Shown piece after piece: positions 27,757-37,161 of a DNA stretch of 64,000 nt. Both the position numbers and the translations under genes were made by a program. The stretch is from Ochrobactrum vermis (lineage in GTDB: Bacteria > Pseudomonadota > Alphaproteobacteria > Rhizobiales > Rhizobiaceae): positions 248,001 through 312,000 of the forward strand of contig NZ_PCOC01000002.1 in the NCBI RefSeq assembly GCF_002975205.1. The letters are read 5' to 3'. Within the stretch, counting starts at the first letter, position 1; each line of letters opens with the position of its first letter. The notes below the pieces were generated by a model that was not told the DNA's origin, did no database searches, and worked only from the letters and a program-made list of their open reading frames with translations.

Positions 27757-28254
27757 TCATGACGTGCCGGGGCTCCCCGGTTCGTCGTTCGCGGCATCGG
27801 CGAATTTACGCATGAGCCGGATCAGTTCGTCAATCTCACGGGCATCCCAGGTCGCGAGGATGGCGCGGGCGTTCCTCTCGCGCGCGGCGTCGATCTTGTC
27901 GGTCATCGCCTTTCCCTTCGGCGTGACCACGGCCTCATTCACGCGGCGGTCGGTAGCGCTCTGCCGGCGCTCGGCCAGCCCGAGGCTCTCCAGCTTAGCG
28001 ACCTGGCGACTGACGGTGGTGTAGTCGCGACCGGCGCGGTCTGCGAGCTCCACGATGCCGATCGGCCCGAACCTCTCTATGCCGACCAGCAGGGGAAACA
28101 GCGCGCGGTCGAGCGAGATGCCGGCTTCGCGCACCAGGCTCTCGTCGCGCTGGGGCCGGTTCATGAGGCTGACGATTTCGACCAGCGCTCCGTGAAGCTC
28201 ACGAATCTGACGGCTCTCAATATGTGTATTTTTCACATTTTTTCTTGACGACAT
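27757..28254 (-). CDS. MarR-family transcriptional regulator
   Basis: 165 residues from the ATG at 28254. Winged helix: IGIVELADRAGRDYTTVSRQVAKLESLGLAERR, followed by the DRR wing (SATDRRVNEAVVTP). Divergent from the FAD monooxygenase gene with 44 bases between starts. Two TGTG-N7-CACA sites lie in and beside this gap. Together with the monooxygenase and MFS genes it resembles a drug- or aromatic-compound-responsive resistance unit. Confidence 0.9.
   Translation of the reverse strand: MSSRKNVKNTHIESRQIRELHGALVEIVSLMNRPQRDESLVREAGISLDRALFPLLVGIERFGPIGIVELADRAGRDYTTVSRQVAKLESLGLAERRQSATDRRVNEAVVTPKGKAMTDKIDAARERNARAILATWDAREIDELIRLMRKFADAANDEPGSPGTS
28222..28238. promoter_or_regulatory. Candidate MarR site 1
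   Basis: ATGTGTATTTTTCACAT: 5-bp arms with a 7-base A/T spacer, inside the first codons of the MarR gene. Shares TGTG-N7-CACA with site 2. Confidence 0.5.
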
Positions 28255-28270
28255 CCTGAGTCTCCTACTA

Positions 28271-28285
28271 TGTGCATAATACACA
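28271..28285. promoter_or_regulatory. Candidate MarR site 2
   Basis: TGTGCATAATACACA, the same TGTG-N7-CACA pattern, 14 bases before the monooxygenase start and just upstream of its AAGGAGGT ribosome-binding site; occupancy would block expression of the FAD monooxygenase. Confidence 0.55.
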
Positions 28286-28298
28286 CAAGGAGGTGGCA

Positions 28299-29819
28299 AT
28301 GACAAACGGTTTCACTGCGGACGTGCTCATATGCGGGGCGGGCGCATCCGGCCTGACGCTGGCGATCGAGCTGGCGCGGCGTGGGGTGTCCTTCCGGCTG
28401 ATCGAGAAGCAGGAAGGGCCTTTCCGGGGCTCGCGCGGGAAGGGCATCCAGCCGAGGACGCAGGAAATCTTCGAGGATCTCGGCATTCTCGACAGGGTGG
28501 TCGCCGCCGGCGGCATCTATCCGCCGGTGTGCGCCTATCGAAAGGATGGCAGCCATGCCGAGAAGGACATCGGCGAGCGGCCCGATCCGACGCCGGCGGA
28601 GCCGTACCACATCGCGCTGATGATCCCGCAATTCCGCACCGAGGAGATCATGCGCGAGCGGCTCACCGAACTCGGCCACGAGGTCGAATTCGGATGCGAG
28701 CTGGTCGATTTCGAGCAGGATGCGGACGGCGTCATGGCCCGCCTTGCGGACGCGGATGGCGGGCAAACCGTGCGCGCCCGCTATCTCGTCGGGGCCGACG
28801 GCGGCCGCAGCTTCGTGCGGGATGCGCTCTGCGTGGGTTTCCCCGGCAAGACGCTCGGAGTGCGGGCGATCGTGGCGGATGTGGAACTGACCGGGCTCGG
28901 CCGCGATGCGTGGCACCAGTTCAACGACGGCGACATGGAACGCATGGTCGTGATCTGTCCGCTGGCCGGGACAGATCTCTTCCAGCTTCAGGCGCCGATC
29001 CCGCCGGATGGCGAAGCCGACCTCTCGGCCGAAGGGCTGGGACGGATGATCGGCGAGCGGACCGGGCGCGGCGACATTCTCGTGCGTTCGGTCTCCTGGG
29101 CATCGGCCTATGCGATGAACGCGCGGCTGGCCGACCGCTACCGGGTCGGCCGCGTGTTCCTCGTCGGCGACGCCGCCCATATCCACCCGCCGACGGGCGG
29201 GCAGGGACTGAACACCAGCGTGCAGGATGCCTACAATCTCGGCTGGAAGCTCGCCGCCGTGCTCGGCGGCGGCGAGGATCTCCTGCTCGACACCTATGAG
29301 TTCGAGCGGCGGCCGGTGGCGGAAGCGATGCTCGGCCTCGCGTCCCGGCTGCTCGATGCGCAGAAACAGGGCGAAATGCGCCGGGGGCGCGAGGTGCGCC
29401 AGCTCGACATCGGCTATCCGGACTCGCCGCTTTCCAGGCAGTTGGCCGAGCGCAGCGGCAGGACGCGCCCGGGCGACCGTGCGCCGGACGCCCCGATCGT
29501 GGGCGCGGCGGGCCAGCCCTCGCGACTGTTCCAGCTGTTCCGGGGGACGCATTGGACGCTGCTCCTCCATGAGGCGGGAGGAGAGACGGTCGGGCCACGG
29601 CACGGGCTGCATGTCCACCACCTCGGCTCGCAGGGCGACATCATCGACGCCTGGGGACACGTCCGTGATGCCTATGAGCTGGCGCCCGGCGAGGGCGTGC
29701 TGGTCCGTCCGGACGGCTATATCGGCGCGTTCCCGATGCTTGGCGAAGAGCTGACGACGAAGCTCGAAAGATATCTGGGCCATGTGGGCGTCGGTCCGCT
29801 CGAAGAGGAAACGACGTGA
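28299..29819 (+). CDS. FAD-dependent aromatic monooxygenase (rifampicin-monooxygenase/PheA-TetX class)
   Basis: 506 residues from the ATG at 28299 (AAGGAGGT at 28287-28294). FAD-binding motif VLICGAGASGLTLAIELARRG, middle motif VGADGGRSFVRD and the second FAD motif VGDAAHIHPPTGGQGLN are complete, followed by a thioredoxin-like C-terminal domain (SRLFQLFRGTHWTLLLHE ... GVLVRPDGYIG). This layout is that of group A hydroxylases acting on phenols or on antibiotics such as rifamycins and tetracyclines. The MFS exporter in the next, overlapping gene favours a detoxification role, but the substrate is not known. The gene is strikingly G/C-rich at third codon positions compared with flanking genes. 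Confidence 0.88.
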   Translation: MTNGFTADVLICGAGASGLTLAIELARRGVSFRLIEKQEGPFRGSRGKGIQPRTQEIFEDLGILDRVVAAGGIYPPVCAYRKDGSHAEKDIGERPDPTPAEPYHIALMIPQFRTEEIMRERLTELGHEVEFGCELVDFEQDADGVMARLADADGGQTVRARYLVGADGGRSFVRDALCVGFPGKTLGVRAIVADVELTGLGRDAWHQFNDGDMERMVVICPLAGTDLFQLQAPIPPDGEADLSAEGLGRMIGERTGRGDILVRSVSWASAYAMNARLADRYRVGRVFLVGDAAHIHPPTGGQGLNTSVQDAYNLGWKLAAVLGGGEDLLLDTYEFERRPVAEAMLGLASRLLDAQKQGEMRRGREVRQLDIGYPDSPLSRQLAERSGRTRPGDRAPDAPIVGAAGQPSRLFQLFRGTHWTLLLHEAGGETVGPRHGLHVHHLGSQGDIIDAWGHVRDAYELAPGEGVLVRPDGYIGAFPMLGEELTTKLERYLGHVGVGPLEEETT

Positions 29820-31069
29820 ACGCCGGGATGTCTTCGAAGCATGAGGCGGACGTGCCGGACAGGCTCGACTGGCGCCTGATGCTGCCGCTGTTCGCCATCG
29901 TCACCCTATATGCCGCCGGCATCGGCGCGGTCCTGCCGGTGCTGCCGTTCTATCTGCGCGAGATGGGGGCAAGCCCGCTGATCTTGGGCGTCGCCCTTGC
30001 CACGGAAGCGCTGAGCCAGTCTGCGGCATCGCCGCTGCTCGGCCAGCTCTCCGACCGTTTCGGCCGCAAGCGGGTGCTCTTGGCCAGCCAGATCGTGGCG
30101 GTGGTCAGCCTGCTACTGCTCGCGCTTGCGCAGAGCATTTTTACCGTGCTCCTGGCGCGTTTCCTGTTCGGACTGACTGCCGGCAACTTCTCGGCCGCGG
30201 CGGCCTACGCGGCGGACAACAGCTCGCCGGCGAACCGGCGCCAGGCGATCGGCATCGTGAACGCCGGATTGGGGCTCGGCGCGATCGTCGGTGCAGGTCT
30301 TTCAAGCGTGCTGTCCGATATCTCGCTGACCGCCCCGATCTACATGGCGCTGATCCTGTCGGCTTCCGGCATCGTCGTGACAACCTTCGGCCTGAACGGT
30401 GGCAAGGTGGCGGGACAGGCTTCGGGCGAGGAGGCTGGCGAGCGGCTCTCGTTGCGAGCGATCATCGGCCACCCGGTCATCCGCGTGCTGGTCGTCGTCA
30501 TGCTGTGCCATTTCTTCGCCTACGGGATGTACACCTCGCAGCTTCCCAATTTCCTCGCCGACCGATTCGTCTGGAATGGCCACGCTATCGGGCCGCGGGA
30601 ATTTGCCTACATTATCGCGGCCGACGGCGTGATTAACATATTGGTTCAGCTTTTCCTGCTCGGATGGCTCGGCAGGGTCTTCTCGGAACGCCGTCTGATC
30701 ATCCTGATCTTCGGCTTGCTCTGCACTGGGTTCGTGAGCGCTCTACTGGCAAGCACTATTCCTACCCTTGCCTTCGCCGTGCTCTGCATCAGCACCGCCG
30801 ACGCCCTTGCAAAGCCCACCTATCTCGCGGCGCTGTCGGTCCATGTCTCGTCCAAGCGGCAGGGGCTGGTTATGGGAACGGGTCAAGCGATGGTTGCGGT
30901 GACGGATATTGCTTCGCCGATCATGGGCGGCTTCATCATTGGGCTGGGCTTCTATAGCACGTGGATCGGCGCGGTGGTGGCGATCGCTCTCACTGGCGCC
31001 GTCATCGCAGCCGCCGGCCTTCCGCGCGTAGGCGGCCCCAAGGCCGCTTTGCCAGCACCGCCAAGATGA
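29816..31069 (+). CDS. MFS drug exporter (TetA/Bcr-like)
   Basis: 417 residues from a GTG at 29816 that overlaps the monooxygenase stop (GTGA); an ATG at 29828 is an alternative. Twelve hydrophobic segments, with motif A LLGQLSDRFGRKRVLLAS after TM2 and the repeated weaker copy LGWLGRVFSERRLI after TM8. This is the DHA1 (12-helix) drug:H+ antiporter pattern. A palindromic run (GATCGCGCGATC flanked by AAGAT / ATCTT) at the stop codon may end transcription. Confidence 0.88.
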   Translation: MNAGMSSKHEADVPDRLDWRLMLPLFAIVTLYAAGIGAVLPVLPFYLREMGASPLILGVALATEALSQSAASPLLGQLSDRFGRKRVLLASQIVAVVSLLLLALAQSIFTVLLARFLFGLTAGNFSAAAAYAADNSSPANRRQAIGIVNAGLGLGAIVGAGLSSVLSDISLTAPIYMALILSASGIVVTTFGLNGGKVAGQASGEEAGERLSLRAIIGHPVIRVLVVVMLCHFFAYGMYTSQLPNFLADRFVWNGHAIGPREFAYIIAADGVINILVQLFLLGWLGRVFSERRLIILIFGLLCTGFVSALLASTIPTLAFAVLCISTADALAKPTYLAALSVHVSSKRQGLVMGTGQAMVAVTDIASPIMGGFIIGLGFYSTWIGAVVAIALTGAVIAAAGLPRVGGPKAALPAPPR

Positions 31070-31287
31070 TCGCGCGATCGCGAATCTTGCCGGCCATGCG
31101 TACGGCCCCCCACGGTAGAGTTTCGGGGCCTGCAGGCGAACGAAAGTCCTCGAGGAAGGAACCAGCGGGCCGCGGGCGATAGCTATGATGTTTTTGATTT
31201 TTAGCTGCTGTCCGCGCCCCCCGTAGGAGGCCGAGCGAATGGCAAGTTCCGGGCGGCGACGGAAGCACCCCGGAGGGCGACAATGAG

Positions 31288-31375
31288 GTCGAAAGTTGCC
31301 GGTCAGTAGCGCGCTTTAAGTCGGTCTTAGAGGTCGCCATCGCGCTCGCTAGAAAGCGGACATAGCTAAGTGGCG
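31288..31375 (+). repeat. Diverged intergenic repeat, family 2, copy c
   Basis: See copy b at 23231: shared GTCGAAAGTTGCCGGTCAGT, GCGC and TCGGTC...GAGGTCGCC. It is the main recognisable content of the 357-base gap 31070-31426, right of the G+C-rich module. Confidence 0.6.
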
Positions 31376-31426
31376 ACAGCTTCATGTTTCCTGCGGGAGA
31401 GTGGTCATGCCCAAACCCCGCTTTTA

Positions 31427-33685
31427 TTAATCAGCGTCCTTGAGGCATCCGACTTTCAATCGCTCGAAGATGGCCAGCGGTTGCCACTCCGGTCCGCTGC
31501 CGATCTCGAACGCTTTACCATATTTTTCCAGGGGAGATAGCTTGGAGAGCATCGTTACGCCGGTAATAAAGGACGCCTGCAGATCCTTCATCGTCCTTTG
31601 ATTGGCAAAGAACATGTCGCTGGACGGATTACTGCTACCGGTAACCGACTTACTCTCCGTGTAAACGAGTATGCCGGGGACATTGTAACCTGAGTATCGC
31701 GATCTCGCCCACTCCAGATGCTGGTAAACTTGCCCGACCTCCTCGGAGTTGATCGGGCTGCCCTCAAGCTTGTCCGTCTTTAACTCAATAGGGATTACAA
31801 CCTTGGTGTTATGATCGATCCAAATGTTGTCGGGGCCGTCGTGCTCGTCAGTATCGGGCCGACGAGAATCAAAACCCAACGCAGCTCCGATGATCCTGAT
31901 CGCTTCCTCCGCCTTCTTGTGCGAGAGATCACCGTATGCAGGTTCAGCGGCTTTGATTAGCTTTATTAGCTTCCGATTGGCTTCGGGCACGGTAAGCGCG
32001 CAGAACTCGCGCAACCCCTCCTCGATAACGGCCTTGCAGGCCGGAAGCACCCCAACGTCCTCCTGCTCCTGACGAGGCAATGGAAGCTTACCGCCGAGCC
32101 TGTTTCTCGCCTCGTCAAACCAGTCGAACATTGCGTCGGGGCGACCAAGGATGGCGTTGGCTGATCCAAGCCAGATCGCGTACCAACCAGCGAGGCGAGG
32201 ATTTTTCATCCTTACCTCGTCGATAATCTCCTCGAACTGCTTGATCGCCCCGCCATGATCTCCCTGCCAGAGCATAAGGATAAAGTTTGCTTCGCGCTTT
32301 GCGAGTTCATCATCGAATTTTGTGTAGTCCTCACGATCGCTAATGCGTTTCTCGTCGATCGGATTCTGACCGATCTGTGCCTGATAATAGGAAAGCCAGC
32401 CTGCGTCGCGCTCAATGATCTGCGTGACGATCGACTCGATTTTGTCAGCCGTCATGTCTTTCAGCTGATCGCAGAACTCTTCTGAAAGCCGTATCTGCTC
32501 TTGGAGGATCTTGGGGAAGTACGCCTGGTTGGCAACGTTTCGCAGCCAGTTTTCAGCATCGGTCGAATAGATGAAATAGATGCCGTAATCGTTCTTGCCA
32601 CGATTGATGCGGCCAAAGAGCTGGGTGAACCGGTTGGCGATCCGCGGGAAGAATGTCTGGTCTAACTTAATACGATCGAACAGGTATCTTTCCAGCTGCG
32701 CCGACCCAACCGGCACCCCATCAACCGCCATGACACGGCAGTCATCGTCGGGTAGGTCGATGCCATCATATCTGCCAAGCAACATGAATGCGCCCGTCGT
32801 GTTTACGCGGAACTCGTTAAGCTTTTGCGTGAATGTATCAGCGCTCTTCGGCGGAGAGGCAAAGTCATCCCATTTGTCTGCCGCCTTTTCCGTTGGAGTG
32901 GCAATCAGAACCTTCACTTTTTTGCTTAGCGCCTCGAGCCCCTTCACGTTGTTGCAGAATTCATTCAACGACGATCCGAACAACATGAGCCGCTCACCAA
33001 GGCCAGCGTCAACGTCCGGCTCGATTACCCTCGGAGATCGCCCAAAAGCCCTTATAATATCGCCCTTTGACTGGACAGTGGCCGAAAGGAAGGTTTTGGG
33101 CACGCGCTTGTCTTCAAGGGCGCGGACATGGAGTGCAGGGATGAAGGGTGGCGTGATCTCGATTACGAACTTGCTGATGGTGATCGCGCAGTATTGCAAG
33201 TGCCCGCGGAGGTAATCAAAAGGCAGCTGAAGGCCTATGTCGCCGTCGATGTGAGGTTCCAACGCTGCCTGGAATTCATGGCTGCGATTATGTACGCCGT
33301 TCGGTGGGCAAAGGGCTACGGTTCCGGAAGAGAAGTCTGAGACAATCTGCTCGAAATTATAAATTTGGCCGACATCGTGGAAACACTCCTTGATGATCGC
33401 GGCTATTTTTGAATAAAGCACCTCGTTTTCTGCCTTCCTGATCGTCAGCGTAAACGCGTCTCGGACCAAACGCTCTCCAACATGGGCGTCATCAAAGATG
33501 ATGGCACCAGGCGCATTCTGCCCGCGGAATTTGTTTCTGGTGTTCAGAAGAGCCTGATAGGTTGTTATACAAAAGGACTTCGACTGGGCAAAGTTTTGGT
33601 CTGAAAACTTCGATTGGTAGAACGTGGTGGGCGTGATTCCGATTCCGTTGGCCTCGCGAACCGTTTGATGGATTAGGTCGTAAAC
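31427..33685 (-). pseudogene. Superfamily 2 helicase with a possible C-terminal nuclease domain, N-terminally truncated
   Basis: The frame is open from 33685 (just after a TGA at 33688-33686) to 31427, 752 codons, without a credible start. It begins inside a helicase: ITTYQALLNTRN, motif II IIFDDAHVGE (DDAH), motif III TFLSATVQ and motif VI QLFGRINRG are seen, but the Walker A motif I is missing. After a long helical middle part, the C-terminal region has WIDHNTKVVIPIELKTDK, which fits the Asp...Glu-x-Lys pattern of PD-(D/E)XK nucleases. Helicase-nuclease fusions of this kind occur in anti-phage islands; this copy cannot be an active ATPase as it stands. Translation from TTG 33469 is conceivable but would give a still shorter product. 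Confidence 0.75.
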
Positions 33686-33700
33686 TCATAAAAGATGGCT

Positions 33701-34129
33701 TCAAACGGTCGTCTCGTCCAACTCGTCACCGCTGTAGATGTCGAGGTCGAGTTCCAATCCACGCAGTCCGATCGCGCAGGTTGTGGTTGGAGAAAGGCTT
33801 TGGCCCTCATTAAAGCCTGAGAGGAACAGGCCTACGAATATGTTTCCCCGGAAGCGTAAGGATAATGCTCTCCACGCCTCCAAATCCGTGCTCAAGGCGG
33901 CAAAGAGAGTGGCAACCTGCTTGTCGAGTTCGCCAGGACTTTCATCGGGTGCGGACAGCATCCAGTAGCCGCTCCAAGCCACAATTTCTTTCCCTTTAGG
34001 TGTAGTCCAAGTGCCGCCTTTTTTCACGCCCTTCGTCGGCTGCACCCCAAGAATGCGCGATATCTCTTCTGGATCGAGATCGTCCCCGTGAAAGCGGAGG
34101 GATGCAGCAGTTCGGTGCACTTCAGCCAT
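33701..34129 (-). CDS. DUF4279 domain protein
   Basis: 142 residues covering one DUF4279 domain: RFHGDDLDPEEISRILGVQP, then TWTTPKGKEIVAWSGYWML and LDLDIYSGDELDET. Function unknown; the family is found near toxin and defence genes. Its stop lies 15 bases before the open frame of the truncated helicase, so the two are fused at a junction rather than arranged as an intact operon. Confidence 0.78.
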   Translation of the reverse strand: MAEVHRTAASLRFHGDDLDPEEISRILGVQPTKGVKKGGTWTTPKGKEIVAWSGYWMLSAPDESPGELDKQVATLFAALSTDLEAWRALSLRFRGNIFVGLFLSGFNEGQSLSPTTTCAIGLRGLELDLDIYSGDELDETTV

Positions 34130-34207
34130 TAGTCCTCAAGCCTTTCTGTCTTATACACGAGCGCGATTCCAAGCCGCTCAAAATCACTTTCTCCTACGCA
34201 CAGTTCA

Positions 34208-35009
34208 TGATTCAAGGGCCTTTATTTGAAGGAGGCAATTTATGACCCGTCGGCGTTTTGATCTGACCGATTTCGAGTGGGGTATAATCCAGCCGCTACT
34301 GCCGAACAAGCCGCGTGGAGTGCCACGGGTTGATGACCGTCGAGTGATCAACGGCATCTTATGGCGGTTCCGGACAGGCTCGCCATGGGCAGACGTTCCG
34401 GATCGATATGGTCCGTATACCACTTGCTACAACCGGTTCGTGCGATGGCGCAAGGCGGGTGTCTGGGATCATGTTCTGGGCGAGATTTCCAAGGCTTTCG
34501 ATGGCGATATCGTCATGATCGACAGCTCCTGTGTCCGTGTTCATCAACATGCGGCGACAGGAAAAAGGGGGATCAAGACGATGGCTGCATGGGACGTTCC
34601 CGTGGCGGCTTGACCACCAAAATCCACGCAGTTGTCGATGCCGATGGTCGACCGATCCGCCTCGCACTCACAGCCGGCCAAGCCCATGATGGCCGCATGG
34701 CAGAACCATTGTTACAGACAATCTCCAAGGGTGCGATCCTGCTGGCGGACAAGGCCTACGATACCAACGCTATAAGAGCATTTGCAAAGCAACGGCAGGC
34801 ATGGGCCAATATTCCTGCCAAGAGCAATCGGAAGGGAAGCTTCCCTTTCAGCCAATGGGTTTACCGACAGCGCAATCTCGTTGAGCGATTCTTCAGCAAA
34901 CTCAAACAGTTCAGAGGAATCGCCACCCGTTACGATAAAAACCCGATGAACTTTCTCGCCGCCGTCAAATTGGCAGCAGCAAGAATTTGGATCAGATCGT
35001 TATGAGTCT
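34208..35009 (+). mobile_element. IS5-family (IS427-group) insertion sequence
   Basis: About 800 bases, one transposase gene in two overlapping frames. Weak terminal symmetry (ATGATTCA near 34208; TATGAGTC near 35002) is all that can be seen, so the limits are approximate. It lies directly left of the IS630 element. Confidence 0.72.
34242..35005 (+). CDS. IS5-family transposase made by frameshift (orfA 34242-34613, orfB to 35005)
   Basis: OrfA begins MTRRRFDLTDFEWGIIQPLL and carries the first catalytic Asp (DIVMIDSSCVRVH). At about 34560 (GGAAAAAGGGGGATC) translation must slip to the second frame, which continues GRSRGGLTTKIHAVVDADGR, the second Asp (ILLADKAYD) and the Glu helix RNLVERFFSKLKQFRGIATR. 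Both frames are intact over their full length, as expected for the IS427 group, where the full enzyme is a programmed -1 fusion. Possibly active. Confidence 0.85.
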
Positions 35010-35017
35010 ACGGCCTA

Positions 35018-36177
35018 GTCAGGTGGAACTAAAGTAAGCCTCATATTGTTTAGCTTCTGTCAGAGGAACAGGAGTTTTTATCATGATTGGCCGGCCAGCG
35101 GACCTCGTCGTTCTGAACGAGGCGGATAAGAAGTTCCTTGAATCCCAGGTGCGTAAGCATAAAGCGCCACGTTCCTTGTCAGATCGTTGCCAGATGATTT
35201 TACTGTGCGCTCAGGGTCTGCACAGCAAGGAGGTTGCCGAACGCCTGGGTGTTCACGAACATACTGTTGGTAAGTGGCGCCGCCGGTTTGCACAGGATGG
35301 CATTGAAGGCCTGACAGATGAGTATCGTGCAGGTCGACCACGAACGGTTTCCGATGCGCAGGTTGCTCAGGTTGTTGAGCGTACGTTGAACACTATACCC
35401 ACAGATGCCACGCACTGGTCCATCCGTTCGATGGCAGCCAATAGCGGGCTTTCGCACACCACTATCCGGCGGATCTGGCGAGCCTTTGGCTTGCAACCAC
35501 ATCGATCGGAGACATTCAAACTGTCCACCGATCCGCTGTTTGTTGACAAGGTCCAGGACATTGTTGGGCTTTATATGTCGCCACCAGATCGGGCGATTGT
35601 TCTATGCGTAGATGAGAAGTCGCAAATCCAGGCGCTGGATCGTGAGCAGCCAGTTCTGCCAATGGCACCGGGTATCCCTGAACGGCGGACGCATACTTAT
35701 GTGCGCAATGGCACAACTTCCCTATTTGCCGCGCTCGACGTTGCCACTGGCGCGGTAATCGGTCGTTGCTACAAGCGTCACAGAGCCGCTGAATTTCTTG
35801 ACTTTCTAAAACGGATCGACGCCGAATTGCCCGACGGGCCAGACGTCCATCTGGTGATGGATAACTATGCAACCCACAAGACACCTAAGATCAAAGCATG
35901 GCTCGCGCGGCGACCTCATTGGTATGTTCACTTCACACCTACGTCGGCATCCTGGATTAACCAGGTCGAACGTTGGTTTGCAGAACTGACGCGAAAGCAG
36001 TTACAGCGTGGCGCACACCGTTCAACAGCAGAACTCGAGGCTGACATTAATGCCTTCATCAAAGCACACAACGAAAGCCCCACACCCTACAAATGGGTTA
36101 AATCTGCCGATCAAATCCTCGCGTCGGTCAAGCGTTTCTGCCAGAAAACAATGAACCGAACTTCAGATTCAGGTGAC
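35018..36177 (+). mobile_element. IS630-family insertion sequence, apparently complete
   Basis: 1160 bp between TA dinucleotides (35016-35017 and 36178-36179), the target duplication made by this family. Terminal inverted repeats: left GTCAGGTGGAACTAAAGT, right (reverse strand) GTCACCTGAATCTGAAGT, 13 of 18 identical. Confidence 0.85.
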
Positions 36178-36180
36178 TAG
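35083..36180 (+). CDS. IS630-family transposase
   Basis: 365 residues. An N-terminal helix-turn-helix ([23 protein letters not shown]) and a second one ([22 protein letters not shown]) precede a DDE/DDD core: [23 protein letters not shown] and [15 protein letters not shown]. Full length and uninterrupted, so potentially active. The TAG stop (36178-36180) is made from the duplicated target TA plus the next base, so the gene borrows its stop from the insertion site. Confidence 0.92.
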   Translation: MIGRPADLVVLNEADKKFLESQVRKHKAPRSLSDRCQMILLCAQGLHSKEVAERLGVHEHTVGKWRRRFAQDGIEGLTDEYRAGRPRTVSDAQVAQVVERTLNTIPTDATHWSIRSMAANSGLSHTTIRRIWRAFGLQPHRSETFKLSTDPLFVDKVQDIVGLYMSPPDRAIVLCVDEKSQIQALDREQPVLPMAPGIPERRTHTYVRNGTTSLFAALDVATGAVIGRCYKRHRAAEFLDFLKRIDAELPDGPDVHLVMDNYATHKTPKIKAWLARRPHWYVHFTPTSASWINQVERWFAELTRKQLQRGAHRSTAELEADINAFIKAHNESPTPYKWVKSADQILASVKRFCQKTMNRTSDSGD

Positions 36181-36208
36181 TCGATAGGCGTAACGCTGAC
36201 CCAAACGG

Positions 36209-37030
36209 TCACCGGCGTTCTGAAACGGTCCGTGCGGCATTTTCGACGAGTGGTCCGAAATTCTCACTGAAGCTTTCGGTCGACCATTCTTGCAAGCTGC
36301 CAGCCACATGAATTGCGCCGACCGGATTGCCACCTGCATCAAGAATGGCTGCGCCGATCGCAACTTCATTATACAGAAGCTGGCGACACAAGACAGAATG
36401 CCCGCGTTCCCGCGTGGCATTCACCTCTTCCATCACCTCTTCCAGAGACCGAATTGTATGGGGCGTGAAAGGCGTCAGGTCGGAACGGCTGACGATATCT
36501 GCGATTCTTTCGTCGGGCAGTCGTGAAAGAATGGCGACACCGCCGGCCGTGCAATAGGTTGGCACGGCATGGCCGACGAGCGTTGCGCTGAAGATTTCGT
36601 GCTTCGACGGCATGCGCACGGCATAGACAACCCGGACATCGTCGAAAAGCGAAAGATCAACGCGTTCGTGCACGCGGCGTCGCAACTCCAGCATGATCGG
36701 GTTGGCGCGTTGCAGCATCGGATTGAGCCGCAACAGATCGTGGGTCATATCGAGAATACGCAGGCCCGGCAAATAGCCGCGATCTGCGGGATCGCGGGCG
36801 ATAACATCCAGTTTTTGCAACGAATGAATGATGCGTTGCGCCGCGCTGCGGTCGATCCCAGCCGCGGTCGCGACTTGGCTCAGCGACAGTGGCTGTCGCG
36901 CCTTCTGAAACGCCATCATGACGGCCACGGTCCGCGCAACAGAGCGCAGAAACAATGGATCCTCATTGTAGGCTTCCCCTTCGTCGGGGTGAAAAGTGGA
37001 GATGCCGCCCAAGTCTCGAAACGTGTTCAT
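36209..37030 (-). CDS. IclR-family transcriptional regulator
   Basis: 273 residues from MNTFRDLGGISTFHPDEGEA at 37030. Winged helix LSLSQVATAAGIDRSAAQRIIHSLQKLDVI and an IclR effector domain (RRRVHERVDLSLFDDVRVVY; GAAILDAGGNPVGAIHVAG). Divergent from the M81-ABC-hydrolase operon and so very likely its regulator. The IS630 element ends 29 bases beyond its stop and does not disrupt it. Confidence 0.9.
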   Translation of the reverse strand: MNTFRDLGGISTFHPDEGEAYNEDPLFLRSVARTVAVMMAFQKARQPLSLSQVATAAGIDRSAAQRIIHSLQKLDVIARDPADRGYLPGLRILDMTHDLLRLNPMLQRANPIMLELRRRVHERVDLSLFDDVRVVYAVRMPSKHEIFSATLVGHAVPTYCTAGGVAILSRLPDERIADIVSRSDLTPFTPHTIRSLEEVMEEVNATRERGHSVLCRQLLYNEVAIGAAILDAGGNPVGAIHVAGSLQEWSTESFSENFGPLVENAARTVSERR

Positions 37031-37104
37031 GGGAAAAATCTTTAGTCGCCGTTCTAGGATTGACAAGAGCCAAAATTGGTTCCTAAGATAAAAATAGATA
37101 TAGA

Positions 37105-37123
37105 TGTATCGCTGACAGATACA
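37105..37123. promoter_or_regulatory. Candidate IclR operator
   Basis: TGTATC (37105-37110) - 7 bases - GATACA (37118-37123), a perfect 6-bp inverted repeat in the 131-bp gap between the divergent IclR and M81 genes. Confidence 0.45.
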
Positions 37124-37161
37124 CATTCCTGCCCGAGGGGGCAAATCGATGAAATGGGAGT

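Noticed and set aside
28233..29783. A 516-codon minus-strand frame opposite the FAD monooxygenase gene
   Set aside because: It is the mirror of a G+C-rich gene. The plus strand has full FAD-binding motifs and a strong ribosome-binding site; the minus frame has no recognisable domain.
34208..36177. The IS5/IS630 pair as a single compound element
   Set aside because: The IS630 element has its own TA duplication and ends; it simply inserted next to the IS5 element.
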